Source: Amblyomma americanum (taxonomy: Eukaryota; Arthropoda; Arachnida; Ixodida; Ixodidae). Taken from it: a stretch of DNA of 64,000 bases. Each line of letters begins with the position of its first letter. The stretch's first letter is position 1. Location of the stretch: the NCBI RefSeq assembly GCF_052857255.1, contig NW_027526661.1, forward strand, positions 62,001-126,000. The letters are read 5' to 3'. Below are positions 1-13,400 of this stretch, in pieces. The notes beneath the pieces were generated by a model. The model saw only the letters and a list, made by a program, of their open reading frames with translations, made no database searches and had not been told where the DNA came from. Made by a program: the position numbers and the translations under genes.

Positions 1-2027
1 CTCGTGAATCTTGCTAGTTTCGATCTATAACAATGTATCCCGTTGTTTTGAGCCGGAATACAAGTTTTCGCGCAGTTCTGAGAGAAAAAGTTTGCACCTT
101 TCTCTCGTCTACTCTTCGACGACTTGTAAAATCGATGCTCGTGAATCTTGCTAGTTTTGATCTAAAAAGATGTATCCAGTTGTTCTGAGCCGGAGTGCAA
201 GTTTTCGCGCAGTTCTGAGAGAAAAAGTTTACACCTTTCTCTTGTCTACTCTTCGACGACTTGTAAAAACGATGCTCGTGAATTTTGCTTGTTTCGATCT
301 AAAACGATGTATCCCGTTGTTTTGAGCCGGAATACAAGTTTTCGCGCAGTTCTGAGAGAACAAGTTTGCACCTTTCTCTCGTCTACTCTTCGACGACTTG
401 TAAAATCGATACTCGTGAATCTTGCTAGTTTCGATGAAGAACGATGTATGCCGTTGTTTTGAGCCGGAATACAAGTTTTCGCGCAGTTCTGAGAGAAGAA
501 GTTTACACCCCTCTCTCGTCTACTCTTCGAAGTTTTGAAAAATCGATGCTCGTGAATCTTGCTAGTTTCGATCTAAAACAATGTATCCCGTTGTTTTGAG
601 CCGAAATACAAGTTTTCGCGCAGTTCTGAGGGAAAAAGTTTACACCTTTCTCTCGTCTACTCTTCGATGGCTTGTAAAATCGATGCTCGTGAATCTTGCT
701 AGTTTCGATATAAAACGATGTATCCCTTTGTTTTGAGCCGGAATACAAGTTTTCACGCAGTTCTGAGAGAAAAAAATTACACCTTTTTTTCGTCTACTCT
801 TCGACGACTTGTAAAATCGATGCTCGTGAATCTTGCTAGTTTCGATCTAAAACGATGTATCATGTTGTTTTGAGCCGGAATACAAGTTTTTGCGCAGTTC
901 TGAGAGAAAAAGTTTGCACCTTTCTCTCGTCTACTCTTCGACGACTTGTTTAGATGCTCGTGAATCTTGCTAGTTTCGATCTAAAACGACGTATCTATTT
1001 GTTTTGAGCCGGAATACAAGTTTTCACGCAGTTCTGAGAGAAAAAGTTTACACCTTTCTCTCGTCTACTCTTCGATGACTTGTAAAATCGATGCTCGTGA
1101 ATCTTGCTAGTTTCGATATAAAACGATGTATCCCTTTGTTTTGAGCCGGAATACAAGTTTTCACGCAGTTCTGAGAGAAAAAATTTACACCTTTTTTTCG
1201 TCTACTCTTCGACGACTTGTAAAATCGATGCTCGTGAATCTTGCTAGTTTCGATGAAAAACGATGTATGCCGTTGTTTTGAGCCGGAATACAAGTTTTCG
1301 CGCAGTTCTGAGAGAAGTTTACACCTCTCTCTCGTCTACTCTTCGAAGACTTGAAAAATAGATGCTCGTGAATCTTGCTAGTTTCGATCTAAAACGATGT
1401 ATCCCGTTGTTTTGAGCCGGAATACAAGTTTTAGCGCAGTACTGAGAGAAAAAGTTTACACCTCTCTCTCCTCTCCTCTTCGACGACTTGTAAAATCGAT
1501 GCTCGTGATTCTTGCTAGTTTCGATATAAAACGATGTATCCCTTTGTTTTGAGCCGGAATACAAGTTTTCGCGCAGTTCTGAGAGAAAAAATTTACACCT
1601 TTTTTTCGTCTACTCTTCGACGACTTGTAAAATCGATTCTCGTGAATCTTGCTAGTTTCGATCTAAAACGATGTATCCTGTTGTTTTGAGCCGGAATACA
1701 AGTTTTCGCGCAGTTCTGAGAGAAAAAGTTTACACCTTTCTCTCGTCTACTCTTCGACGACTTGTAAAATCGATGCTCGTGAATCTTGCTAGTTTCGATG
1801 AAAAACGATGTATGCCGTTGTTTTGAGCCGGAATACAAGTTTTCGCGCAGTTCTGAGAGAAGAAGTTTACACCTCTCTCTCGTCTACTCTTCGAAGACTT
1901 GAAAAATCGATGCTCGTGAATCTTGCTAGTTTCGATCTAAAACGATGTATCCTGTTGTTTTGAGCCGGAATACAAGTTTTCGCGCAGTTCAGAGAGAAAA
2001 AGTTTACACCTTTCTCTCCTCTACTCT

Positions 2028-2160
2028 TCGACGACTTGTTTAGATGCTCGTGAATCTTGCTAGTTTCGATCTAAAACGACGTATCTGTTTTGAGCCGGAA
2101 TACAAGTTTTCGCGCAGTTCTGAGAGAAGAAGTTTACACCTCTCTCTCGTCTACTCTTCG
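2028..2160. repeat. Doubly shortened family-A monomer region
   Basis: A CTTGTTTAGATG junction (3 bp shorter than CTTGTAAAATCGATG) is followed by ACGTATCTGTTTTGAG. That is 4 bp shorter than its counterpart at about 989 (ACGTATCTATTTGTTTTGAG). These small deletions shift the local period. Confidence 0.7.
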
Positions 2161-3869
2161 AAGACTAGAAAAATAGATGCTCGTGAATCTTGCTAGTTTC
2201 GATCTAAAACGATGTATCCCGTTGTTTTGAGCCGGAATACAAGTTTTCGCGCAGTTCTGAGAGAAAAAGTTTACACCTTTCTCTCCTCTACTCTTCAACG
2301 ACTTGTAAAATTGATGCTCGTGAATCTTGCTAGTTTCGATCTAAAACGATGTATCCCGTTGTTTTGAGCCGGAATACAAGTTTTAGCGCAGTACTGAGAG
2401 AAAAAGTTTACACCTCTCTCTCCTCTCCTCTTCGACGACTTGTAAAATCGATGCTCGTGATTCTTGCTAGTTTCGATATAAAACGATGTATCCCTTTGTT
2501 TTGAGCCGGAATACAAGTTTTCGCGCAGTTCTGAGAGAAAAAATTTACACCTTTTTTTCGTCTACTCTTCGACGACTTGTAAAATCGTTGCTCGTGAATC
2601 TTGCTAGTTTCGATCTAAAACGATGTATCCCGTTGTTTTGAGCCGGAATACAATTTTTCGCGCAGTTCTGAGAGAAAAAGTTTGCACCTTTCTCTCGTCT
2701 ACTCTTCGACGACTTGTAAAATCGATGCTCGTGAATCTTGCTTGTTTCGATCTAAAACGATGTATTCCGTTGTTTTGAACCGGAATACAAGTTTTCGCGC
2801 AGTTCTGAGAGAAAAAGTTTACACCTTTCTCTCCTCTACTCTTCGACGACTTGTAAAATAGATGCTCGTGATTCTTGCTAGTTTCGATATAAAACGATGT
2901 ATCCCTTCGTTTTGAGCCGCAATACAAGTTTTCGCGCAGTTCTGAGAGAAAAAATGTACACCTTTTTTTTCGTCTACTCTTCGACGACTTGTAAAATCGA
3001 TGCTCGTGAATCTTGCTAGTTTCGATCTATAACGATGTACCCCGTTGTTTTGAGCCGGAATACAAGTTTTCGCGCAGTTCTGAGAGAAAAAGTTTGCACC
3101 TTTCTCTCGTCTACTCTTCGACGACTTGTAAAATCAATGCTCGTGAATCTTGCTAGTTTTGATCTAAAACGATGTATCCCGTTGTTCTGAGCCGGAATAC
3201 AAGTTTTCGCGCAGTTCTGAGAGAAAAAGTTTACACCTTTCTCTTGTCTACTCTTCGACGACTTGTAAAAACGATGCTCGTGAATTTTGCTTGTTTCGAT
3301 CTAAAACGATGTATCCCGTTGTTTTGAGCCGGAATACAAGTTTTCGCGCAGTTCTGAGAGAACAAGTTTGCACCTTTCTCTCGTCAACTCTTCGACGACT
3401 TGTAAAATCGATACTCGTGAATCTTGCTAGTTTCGATATAAAACTATGTATCCCTTTCTTTTGAGCCGGAATACAAGTTTTCGCGCAGTTCTGAGAGAAA
3501 AGTTTGCACCTTTCTCTCGTCTACTCTTCGACGACTTGTAAAATAGATGCTCGTGAATCTTGCTAGTTTCGATCTAAAACGATGTATCCATTTGTTTTGA
3601 GCCGGAATACAAGTTTTCACGCAGTTCTGAGAGAAAAAGTTTACACCTTTCGTCTACTCTTCGACGACTTGTAAAATCGATGCTCGTGAATCTTGCTAGT
3701 TTCGATGAAGAACGATGTATGCCGTTGTTTTGAGCCGGAATACAAGTTTTCGCGCAGTTCTGAGAGAAGAAGTTTACACCTCTCTCTCGTCTACTCTTCG
3801 AAGTTTTGAAAAATCGATGCTCGTGAATCTTGCTAGTTTCGATCTAAAACAATGTATCCCGTTGTTTTA

Positions 3870-5956
3870 AGCCGGAATACAAGTTTTCGCGCAGTTCTGA
3901 GAGAAAAAATTTACACCTTTTTTTCGTCTACTCTTCGACGACTTGAAAAATTGATGCTCGTGAATCTTGCTAGTTTCGATCTAAAACGATGTATCCTGTT
4001 GTTTTGAGCCGGAATACAAGTTTTCGCGCAGTTCTGAGAGAAAAAGTTTGCACCTTTCTCTCGTCTACTCTTCGACGACTTGTTTAGATGCTCGTGAATC
4101 TTGCTAGTTTCGATCTAAAACGATGTATCCTGTTGTTTTGAGCCGGAATACAAGTTTTCACGCAGTTCTGAGAGAAAAAGTTTACACCTTTCTCTCGTCT
4201 ACTCTTCGACGACTTGTAAAATCGATGCTCGTGAATCTTGCTAGTTTCGATGAAAAACGATGTATGCCGTTGTTTTGAGCCGGAATACAAGTTTTCGCGC
4301 AGTTCTGAGAGAAGAAGTTTACACCTCTCTCTCGTCTACTCTTCGAAGACTTGAAAAATAGATGCTCGTGAATCTTGCTAGTTTCGATCTAAAACGATGT
4401 ATCCCGTTGTTTTGAGCCGGAATACAAGTTTTCGCGAAGTTCTGAGAGAAAAAGTTTACACCTTTCTCTCCTCTACTCTTCGACGACTTGTAAAATTGAT
4501 GCTCGTGAATCTTGCTAGTTTCGATCTAAAACGATGTATCCCGTTGTTTTGAGCCGGAATACAAGTTTTAGCGCAGAACTGAGAGAAAAAGTTTACACCT
4601 CTCTCTCCTCTCCTCTTCGACGACTTGTAAAATCGATGCTCGTGATTCTTGCTAGTTTTGATATAAAACGATGTATCCCTTTGTATTGAGCCGGAATACA
4701 AGTTTTCGCGCAGTTCTGAGAGAAAAAATTTACACCTTTTTTTAGTCTACTCTACGACGACTTGTAAAATCGATGCTCGTGAATCTTGCTAGTTTCGATC
4801 TAAAACGATGTATCCTGTTGTTTTGAGCCGGAATACAAGTTTTCGCGCAGTTCTGAGAGAAAACGTTTGCACCTTTCTCTCGTCTACTCTTCGACGACTT
4901 GTAAAATAGATGCTCGTGAATCTTGCTAGTTTCGATCTAAAACGATGTATCCCTTTGTTTTGAGCCGGAATACAAGTTTTCACGCAGTTCTGAGAGAAAA
5001 AGTTTACACCTTTCTCTCGTCTACTCTTCGACGACTTGTAAAATCGATGCTCGTGAATCTTGCTAGTTTCGATCTAAAACGATGTATCCCGTTGTTTTGA
5101 GCCGGAATACAATTTTTCGCGCAGTTCTGAGAGAAAAAGTTTGCACCTTTCTCTCGTCTACTGTTCGACGACTTGTAAAATCGATGCTCGTGAATCTTGC
5201 TAGTTTCGATCTAAAACGATGTATTCCGTTGTTTTGAACCGGAATACAAGTTTTCGCGCAGTTCTGAGAGAAAAAGTTTACACCTTTCTCTTGTCTACAC
5301 TTCGACAACTTGTAAAAACGATGCTCGTGAATTTTGCTTGTTTCGATCTAAAACGATGTATCCCGTTGTTTTGAGCCGGAATACAAGTTTTCGCGCAGTT
5401 CTGAGAGAACAAGTTTGCACCTTTCTCTCGTCTACTCTTCGACGATTTGTAAAATCGATACTCGTGAATCTTGCTAGTTTCGATCTAAAACGATGTATCC
5501 CGTTGTTTTGAGCCGGAATACATGTTTTCGCGCAGTTCTGAAAGAAAAAGTTTACACCTTTCTCTCCTCTACTCTTCGACGACTTGTAAAATAGATGCTC
5601 GTGATTCTTGCTAGTTTCGATATAAAACGATGTATCCCTTCGTTTTGAGCCGCAATACAAGTTTTCGCGCAGTTCTGAGAGAAAAAATGTACACCTTTTT
5701 TTCGTCTACTCTTCGACGACTTGTAAAATCGATGCTCGTGAATCTTGCTAGTTTCGATCTATAACGATGTATCCCGTTGTTTTGAGCCGGAATACAAGTT
5801 TTCGCGCAGTTCCGAGAGAAAAAGTTTGCACCTTTCTCTCGTCTACTCTTCGACGACTTGTAAAATCGATGCTCGTGAATCTTGCTAGTTTTGATCTAAA
5901 ACGATGTATCCCGTTGTTCTGAGCCGTAATACAAGTTTTCGCGCAGTTCTGAGAGA
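3870..5956. repeat. 2.09-kb duplicated segment, copy 1 (partner 3,970 bp downstream)
   Basis: This stretch aligns without gaps to 7840-9926 at a constant offset of 3,970 bp (about 29 monomers). Reading both copies side by side I found five substitutions, including those at about 4122, 4456 and 4943, so they are about 99.8% identical. Upstream of 3870 similarity continues but weaker, with a 4-bp indel near 3650. At 5957 the copies part abruptly (GAGAGAACAA here against GAGAGAAAAA in the partner). Confidence 0.9.
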
Positions 5957-6354
5957 ACAAGTTTGCACCTTTCTCTCGTCAACTCTTCGACGACTTGTAA
6001 AATCGATACTCGTGAATCTTGCTAGTTTCGATATAAAACTATGTATCCCGTTGTTTTGAGCCGGAATACATGTTTTCGCGCAGTTCTGAAAGAAAAAGTT
6101 TACACCTTTCTCTCCTCTACTCTTCGACGACTTGTAAAATAGATGCTCGTGATTCTTGCTAGTTTCGATATAAAACGATGTATCCCTTTGTTTTGAGCCA
6201 CAATACAAGTTTTCGCGCAGTTCTGAGAGAAAACATTTACACCTTTTTTTCGTCTACTCTTCGACGACTTGTAAAATCGATGCTCGTGAATCTTGCTAGT
6301 TTCGATATAAAACTATGTATCCCTTTCTTTTGAGCCGGAATACAAGTTTTCGCG

Positions 6355-6988
6355 CAGTTCTGAGAGAAAAAGTTTACACCTTTCACTCCTCTACTCTTCG
6401 ACGACTTGTAAAATTGATGCTCGTGAATCTTGCTAGTTTCGATCTAAAACGATGTATCCCGTTGTTTTGAGCCGGAATACAAGTTTTAGCGCAGTACTGA
6501 GAGAAAAAGTTTACACCTCTCTCTCCTCTCCTCTTCGACGACTTGTAAAATCGATGCTCGTGATTCTTGCTAGTTTCGATATAAAACGATGTATCCCTTT
6601 GTATTGAGCCGGAATACAAGTTTTCGCGCAGTTCTGAGAGAAAAAATTTACACCTTTTTTTAGTCTACTCTTCGACGACTTGTAAAATCGATGCTCGTGA
6701 ATCTTGCTAGTTTCGATCTAAAACGATGTATACTGTTGTTTTGAGCCGGAATACAAGTTTTCGCGCAGTTCTGAGAGAAAACGTTTGCACCTTTCTCTCG
6801 TCTACTCTTCGACGACTTGTAAAATAGAAGCTCGTGAATCTTGCTAGTTTCGATCTAAAACGATGTATCCATTTGTTTTGAGCCGGAATACAAGTTTTCA
6901 CGCAGTTCTGAGAGAAAAAGTTTACACCTTTCTCTCGTCTACTCTTCGACGACTTGTAAAATCGATGCTCGTGAATCTTGCTAGTTTC
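6355..6988. repeat. Partial copy of 4437-5070 (offset 1,918 bp = 14 monomers)
   Basis: It matches 4437-5070, including the rare combination TCCTCTCCTCTTCG followed by a TGTATTGAG monomer. A handful of substitutions are visible (for example GCAGTACTG here against GCAGAACTG there, and ATAGAAGC against ATAGATGC). The segment 2295-2590 carries a related order. This is a third, older copy of part of the duplicated 4-5 kb segment. Confidence 0.8.
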
Positions 6989-7191
6989 GATGAAAAACGA
7001 TGTATGCCGTTGTTTTGAGCCGGAATACAAGTTTTCGCGCAGTTCTGAGAGAAGAAGTTTACACCTCTCTCTCGTCTACTCTTCGAAGACTTGAAAAATC
7101 GATGCTCGTGAATCTTGCTAGTTTCGATCTAAAACGATGTATCCTGTTGTTTTGAGCCGGAATACAAGTTTTCGCGCAGTTCTGAGAGAAA
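6715..7191. repeat. 5-monomer tandem duplication, copy 1 (offset 685 bp)
   Basis: It matches 7400-7876 at exactly 685 bp (5 x 137), with one substitution seen in the TTCGATGAAAAA/TTCGATAAAAA stretch. The marker TATACTGTTG occurs only in these two copies among those I checked. The copies separate at 7192/7877 (AAAGTTT against AAAATTT). Confidence 0.85.
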
Positions 7192-7399
7192 AAGTTTACA
7201 CCTTTCTCTCCTCTACTCTTCGACGACTTGTAAAATCGATGCTCGTGATTCTTGCTAGTTTCGATATAAAACGATGTACCCCTTTGTTTTGAGCCGGAAT
7301 ACAAGTTTTCGCGCAGTTCTGAAAGAAAAAGTTTACACCTTTCTCTCCTCTACTCTTCGACGACTTCTAAAATAGATGCTCGTGATTCTTGCTAGTTTC

Positions 7400-7876
7400 G
7401 ATATAAAACGATGTATACTGTTGTTTTGAGCCGGAATACAAGTTTTCGCGCAGTTCTGAGAGAAAACGTTTGCACCTTTCTCTCGTCTACTCTTCGACGA
7501 CTTGTAAAATAGAAGCTCGTGAATCTTGCTAGTTTCGATCTAAAACGATGTATCCATTTGTTTTGAGCCGGAATACAAGTTTTCACGCAGTTCTGAGAGA
7601 AAAAGTTTACACCTTTCTCTCGTCTACTCTTCGACGACTTGTAAAATCGATGCTCGTGAATCTTGCTAGTTTCGATAAAAAACGATGTATGCCGTTGTTT
7701 TGAGCCGGAATACAAGTTTTCGCGCAGTTCTGAGAGAAGAAGTTTACACCTCTCTCTCGTCTACTCTTCGAAGACTTGAAAAATCGATGCTCGTGAATCT
7801 TGCTAGTTTCGATCTAAAACGATGTATCCTGTTGTTTTGAGCCGGAATACAAGTTTTCGCGCAGTTCTGAGAGAAA
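7400..7876. repeat. 5-monomer tandem duplication, copy 2
   Basis: Partner of 6715-7191. Its 3' end runs into copy 2 of the 2.09-kb segment that starts at about 7840, so the two duplications abut or overlap. Confidence 0.85.
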
Positions 7877-9926
7877 AAATTTACACCTTTTTTTCGTCTA
7901 CTCTTCGACGACTTGAAAAATTGATGCTCGTGAATCTTGCTAGTTTCGATCTAAAACGATGTATCCTGTTGTTTTGAGCCGGAATACAAGTTTTCGCGCA
8001 GTTCTGAGAGAAAAAGTTTGCACCTTTCTCTCGTCTACTCTTCGACGACTTGTTTAGATGCTCGTGAATCTTGCTAGTTTCGATCTAAAACAATGTATCC
8101 TGTTGTTTTGAGCCGGAATACAAGTTTTCACGCAGTTCTGAGAGAAAAAGTTTACACCTTTCTCTCGTCTACTCTTCGACGACTTGTAAAATCGATGCTC
8201 GTGAATCTTGCTAGTTTCGATGAAAAACGATGTATGCCGTTGTTTTGAGCCGGAATACAAGTTTTCGCGCAGTTCTGAGAGAAGAAGTTTACACCTCTCT
8301 CTCGTCTACTCTTCGAAGACTTGAAAAATAGATGCTCGTGAATCTTGCTAGTTTCGATCTAAAACGATGTATCCCGTTGTTTTGAGCCGGAATACAAGTT
8401 TTCGCGAAGTTCTGAGAGAAAAAGTGTACACCTTTCTCTCCTCTACTCTTCGACGACTTGTAAAATTGATGCTCGTGAATCTTGCTAGTTTCGATCTAAA
8501 ACGATGTATCCCGTTGTTTTGAGCCGGAATACAAGTTTTAGCGCAGAACTGAGAGAAAAAGTTTACACCTCTCTCTCCTCTCCTCTTCGACGACTTGTAA
8601 AATCGATGCTCGTGATTCTTGCTAGTTTTGATATAAAACGATGTATCCCTTTGTATTGAGCCGGAATACAAGTTTTCGCGCAGTTCTGAGAGAAAAAATT
8701 TACACCTTTTTTTAGTCTACTCTTCGACGACTTGTAAAATCGATGCTCGTGAATCTTGCTAGTTTCGATCTAAAACGATGTATCCTGTTGTTTTGAGCCG
8801 GAATACAAGTTTTCGCGCAGTTCTGAGAGAAAACGTTTGCACCTTTCTCTCGTCTACTCTTCGACGACTTGTAAAATAGATGCTCGTGAATCTTGCTAGT
8901 TTCGATCTAAAACGATGTATCCATTTGTTTTGAGCCGGAATACAAGTTTTCACGCAGTTCTGAGAGAAAAAGTTTACACCTTTCTCTCGTCTACTCTTCG
9001 ACGACTTGTAAAATCGATGCTCGTGAATCTTGCTAGTTTCGATCTAAAACGATGTATCCCGTTGTTTTGAGCCGGAATACAATTTTTCGCGCAGTTCTGA
9101 GAGAAAAAGTTTGCACCTTTCTCTCGTCTACTGTTCGACGACTTGTAAAATCGATGCTCGTGAATCTTGCTAGTTTCGATCTAAAACGATGTATTCCGTT
9201 GTTTTGAACCGGAATACAAGTTTTCGCGCAGTTCTGAGAGAAAAAGTTTACACCTTTCTCTTGTTTACACTTCGACAACTTGTAAAAACGATGCTCGTGA
9301 ATTTTGCTTGTTTCGATCTAAAACGATGTATCCCGTTGTTTTGAGCCGGAATACAAGTTTTCGCGCAGTTCTGAGAGAACAAGTTTGCACCTTTCTCTCG
9401 TCTACTCTTCGACGATTTGTAAAATCGATACTCGTGAATCTTGCTAGTTTCGATCTAAAACGATGTATCCCGTTGTTTTGAGCCGGAATACATGTTTTCG
9501 CGCAGTTCTGAAAGAAAAAGTTTACACCTTTCTCTCCTCTACTCTTCGACGACTTGTAAAATAGATGCTCGTGATTCTTGCTAGTTTCGATATAAAACGA
9601 TGTATCCCTTCGTTTTGAGCCGCAATACAAGTTTTCGCGCAGTTCTGAGAGAAAAAATGTACACCTTTTTTTCGTCTACTCTTCGACGACTTGTAAAATC
9701 GATGCTCGTGAATCTTGCTAGTTTCGATCTATAACGATGTATCCCGTTGTTTTGAGCCGGAATACAAGTTTTCGCGCAGTTCCGAGAGAAAAAGTTTGCA
9801 CCTTTCTCTCGTCTACTCTTCGACGACTTGTAAAATCGATGCTCGTGAATCTTGCTAGTTTTGATCTAAAACGATGTATCCCGTTGTTCTGAGCCGTAAT
9901 ACAAGTTTTCGCGCAGTTCTGAGAGA
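7840..9926. repeat. 2.09-kb duplicated segment, copy 2
   Basis: Near-identical partner of 3870-5956. It ends about 50-80 bp before the change from family A to family B, so the duplication end and the family junction lie in the same monomer or the next one. Confidence 0.9.
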
Positions 9927-9973
9927 AAAAGTTTACACCTTTCTCTTGTCTACTCTTCGACGACTTGTAAAAA

Positions 9974-10004
9974 CGATGCTCGTGAATTTTGCTAGTTTCG
10001 ATCT
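9974..10004. other. Junction between satellite families A and B
   Basis: Left of here the monomers carry family-A variants; the TAAAAACGATG variant at about 9967-9979 is A-type. From 10003 the sequence reads CTCAAACG and then TTCTCTTGACCC, which is B-type, and it then follows 12181 onward at a constant 2,194-bp offset. The switch happens inside one monomer, in register, with no spacer or foreign DNA. It looks like a homologous exchange between the two families. Confidence 0.8.
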
Positions 10005-10415
10005 CAAACGATGTATCCCGTTCTCTTGACCCGGAATACAAGTTTTCGCGTAGTTCTGAGAGAAAAAGTTTACACCTTTCTGTCGTCTACTCTTCGACGG
10101 CTTGTAAAATCGATGCTCGTGAATTTTGCTAGTTTCGATCTAAAATGATGTATCCCGTTGTTTTTAGCCGGAGTACAAGTTTACGCGCAGTTCTGGGAGA
10201 AGAAGTTTACACCTTTCTGTCGGCTACTCTTCGACGACTTGTAAAATCGATGCTCGTGAATTATGCTAGTTTCGATCTAAAACGTTGTATCCCGTTGTTT
10301 TGAGCCGGAATACAAGTTTTCGCGCAGTTCTGAGAGAAAGTATTTACACCTTTCTCTCGTCTACACTTCGACGAGTTGTAAAATCGATGCTCGTGAATTA
10401 TGCTAGTTTCGATCT

Positions 10416-13400
10416 AAAACGATGTATCCCGTTGTTTTGAGCCGGAATACAAGTTTTCGCGCAGTTCTGAGAGAAAACGTTTACACCTTTCTCTCGTCTA
10501 CTCTTCGACGACTGGTAAAATCGATGTTCGTGAATCTCGCTAGTTTCGATCTAAAACGATGTATCCCGTTGATTCGAGCCGGAATACAAGTTTTCGCGCA
10601 GTTGTGAGAGAAAAAGTTTCACCTTTCTCTCGTCTACTCTTCGACGACTTGTAAAATCGATGCTCGTGAATTTTGCTAGTTTCGATCTAAAACGATGTAT
10701 CCCGTTGTATTGAGCTGGAATACAAGTTTTCGCGCAGCTCTGAGAGAAAAAGTTTACACCTTTCTGTCTGTCGTCTACTCTTCGACAACTTGTAAAATCG
10801 ATGCTCGTGAATTTTGCTAGTTTCGATCTAAAACGATGTATCTCGTTGTTTAGAGCCGGAATACAAGTTTTCGCGCAGTCCTGAGAGAAAATGTTTACAC
10901 CTTTCTGTCGTCTACTCTTCGACGACTTGTAAAGTCGATGCTCGTGAATTTTGCTAGTTTCAATCTAAAACGATGTATCCCGTTGTTTTGAGCCGGAGTA
11001 CAAGTTTACGCGCAGTTCTGGGAGAAAACGTTTACACCTTTGTCTCGTCTACTCTTCGACGACTAGTAAATTCGATGCTCGTGAATTTTGCTATTTTTGA
11101 TCTAAAACGATGTGTCCCGTTGTTTTGAGCCGGAATACAAGTTTTCGCGCAGTTCTGAGAGAAAATGTTTACACCTTTCTGTCGTCTACTCTTCGACGAC
11201 TTGTAAAATCGATGCTCGTGAATTTTGCTAGTTTCGATCTAAAACGATGTATCCCATTGTTCTGAGCCGGAGTAGAAGTTTCCGCGCAGTTCTGAGAGAA
11301 AAAGTTTACCCCTTTCTCTCGTCTACTCTTCGACGACTTGTAAAATCGATGCTCGTGAATTTTGCTAGTTTCGATCTAAAACGATGTATCCCGTTGTATT
11401 GAGCTGGAATACAAGTTTTCGCGCAGTTCTGTGAGAAAATGTTTACACCTTTCTGTCGTCTACTCTTCGACGACTTGTAAAATCGATGCTCGTGAATTTT
11501 GCTAGTTTCGATCTAAAACAATGTATCCCTTTGTTCTGAGCCGGAGTAGAAGTTTACGCGCAGTTCTGGGAGAAAAAGTTTACACCTTTCTGTCGTCTAC
11601 TCTTCGACGACTTGTAAAATCGATGCTCGTGAGTTTTGCTAGTTTCGATCTTAAACGATGTATCCCGTTGTTTTGAACCGGAATACAAGTTTTCGCACAG
11701 TTCTGAGAGGAAAAATTTACACCTTTCTCTCATCTACTCTTCGACAATTTGTAAAATCGATGCTCGTGAATCTTGCTAGTTTCGATCTAAGACGATGTAT
11801 CCCCTTGTTTTGAGCCGGAATACAAGTTTTCATCAGTTTTGAGAGAAAAAGTTTACACCTTTCTCTCGTCTACTCTTCGACGACTTGTAAAATCGATGCT
11901 CGTGAATTTTGCTAGTTTCGATCTAAAACGATTGATTCCGGTGGTTTGGGCCGGAATACAAGTTTTCGCGCAGTTCTGAGAGAAAACGTTTACACCTTTC
12001 TCTCGGCTACTCTTCGACGAATTGTAAAATCGATGCTCGTGAATCTTGCTAGTTTCGATCTAAAACGATGTATCTCGTTGTTTCGAGCCGGAATACATGT
12101 TTTCGCGCAGTTCTGAGAGAAAAAGTTTACACCTTTTTCTCGTCTACGCTTCGACGACTTGTAAAATCGATGCTCGTGAATTTTGCTAGTTTCGATCTCA
12201 AACGATGTATCCCGTTCTCTTGACCCGGAATACAAGTTTTCGCGCAGTTCTGAGAGAAAAAGTTTACACCTTTCTGTCGTCTACTCTTCGACGGCTTGTA
12301 AAATCGATGCTCGTGAATTTTGCTAGTTTCGATCAAAAATGATGTATCCCGTTGTTTTTAGCCGGAGTACAAGTTTACGCGCAGTTCTGGGAGAAGAAGT
12401 TTACACCTTTCTGTCGGCTACTCTACGACGACTTGTAAAATCGATGCTCGTGAATTATGCTAGTTTCGATCTAAAACGTTGTATCCCGTTGTTTTGAGCC
12501 GGAATACAAGTTTTCGCGCAGTTCTGAGAGAAAGTGTTTACACCTTTCTCTCGTCTACACTTCGACGAGTTGTAAAATCGATGCTCGTGAATTATGCTAG
12601 TTTCGATCTAAAACGATGTATCCCGTTGTTTTGAGCCGGAATACAAGTTTTCGCGCAGTTCTGAGAGAAAACGTTTACACCTTTCTCTCGTCTACTCTTC
12701 GACGACTGGTAAAATCGATGTTCGTGAATCTCGCTAGTTTCGATCTAAAACGATGTATCCCGTTGATTCGAGCCGGAATACAAGTTTTCGCGCAGTTGTG
12801 AGAGAAAAAGTTTCACCTTTCTCTCGTCTACTCTTCGACGACTTGTAAAATCGATGCTCGTGAATTTTGCTAGTTTCGATCTAAAACGATGTATCCCGTT
12901 GTATTGAGCTGGAATACAAGTTTTCGCGCAGCTCTGAGAGAAAAAGTTTACACCTTTCTGTCTGTCGTCTACTCTTCGACAACTTGTAAAATCGATGCTC
13001 GTGAATTTTGCTAGTTTCGATCTCAAACGATGTATCCCGTTGTTTTGAGCCGGAATACAAGTTTTCGCGCAGTTCTGAGAGAAAATGTTTACACCTTTCT
13101 GTCGTCTACTCTTCGACGACTTGTAAAATCGATGCTCGTGAATTATGCTAGTTTCGATCTAAAACGTTGTATCCCGTAGTTTTGAGCCGGAATACAAGTT
13201 TTCGCGCAGTTCTTAGAGAAAATGTTTACACCTTTCTCTCGTCTACACTTCGAAGACTTGTAAAATCGATGCTCGTGAATTATGCTAGTTTCGATCTAAA
13301 ACGTTGTATCCCGTTGTTTTGAGCCGGAATACAAGTTTTCGCGCAGTTCTGAGAGAAAAAGTTTGCACCTTTCTGTCGTCTACTCTTCGACGACTTGTAA

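Larger units (their letters stand above)
1..9990. repeat. Satellite family A block
   Basis: About 73 monomers distinguished from the rest of the window by variants such as GAATCTTGCT as the usual state, GATGAAAAACGATG with TATGCC, TCTCTCCTCT, and runs of T after ACACC. Short monomers with CTTGTTTAGATGCTC (3 bp shorter than the usual form) occur near 947, 2037, 4080 and 8050. The family-B hallmarks GTATTGAGCTGG and GTAGAAGTTTACGCG are absent. Order is less regular than in the B block, but long segments are duplicated (see the 3870, 6355 and 6715 entries). The last monomer of the block is a hybrid with family B. Confidence 0.85.
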
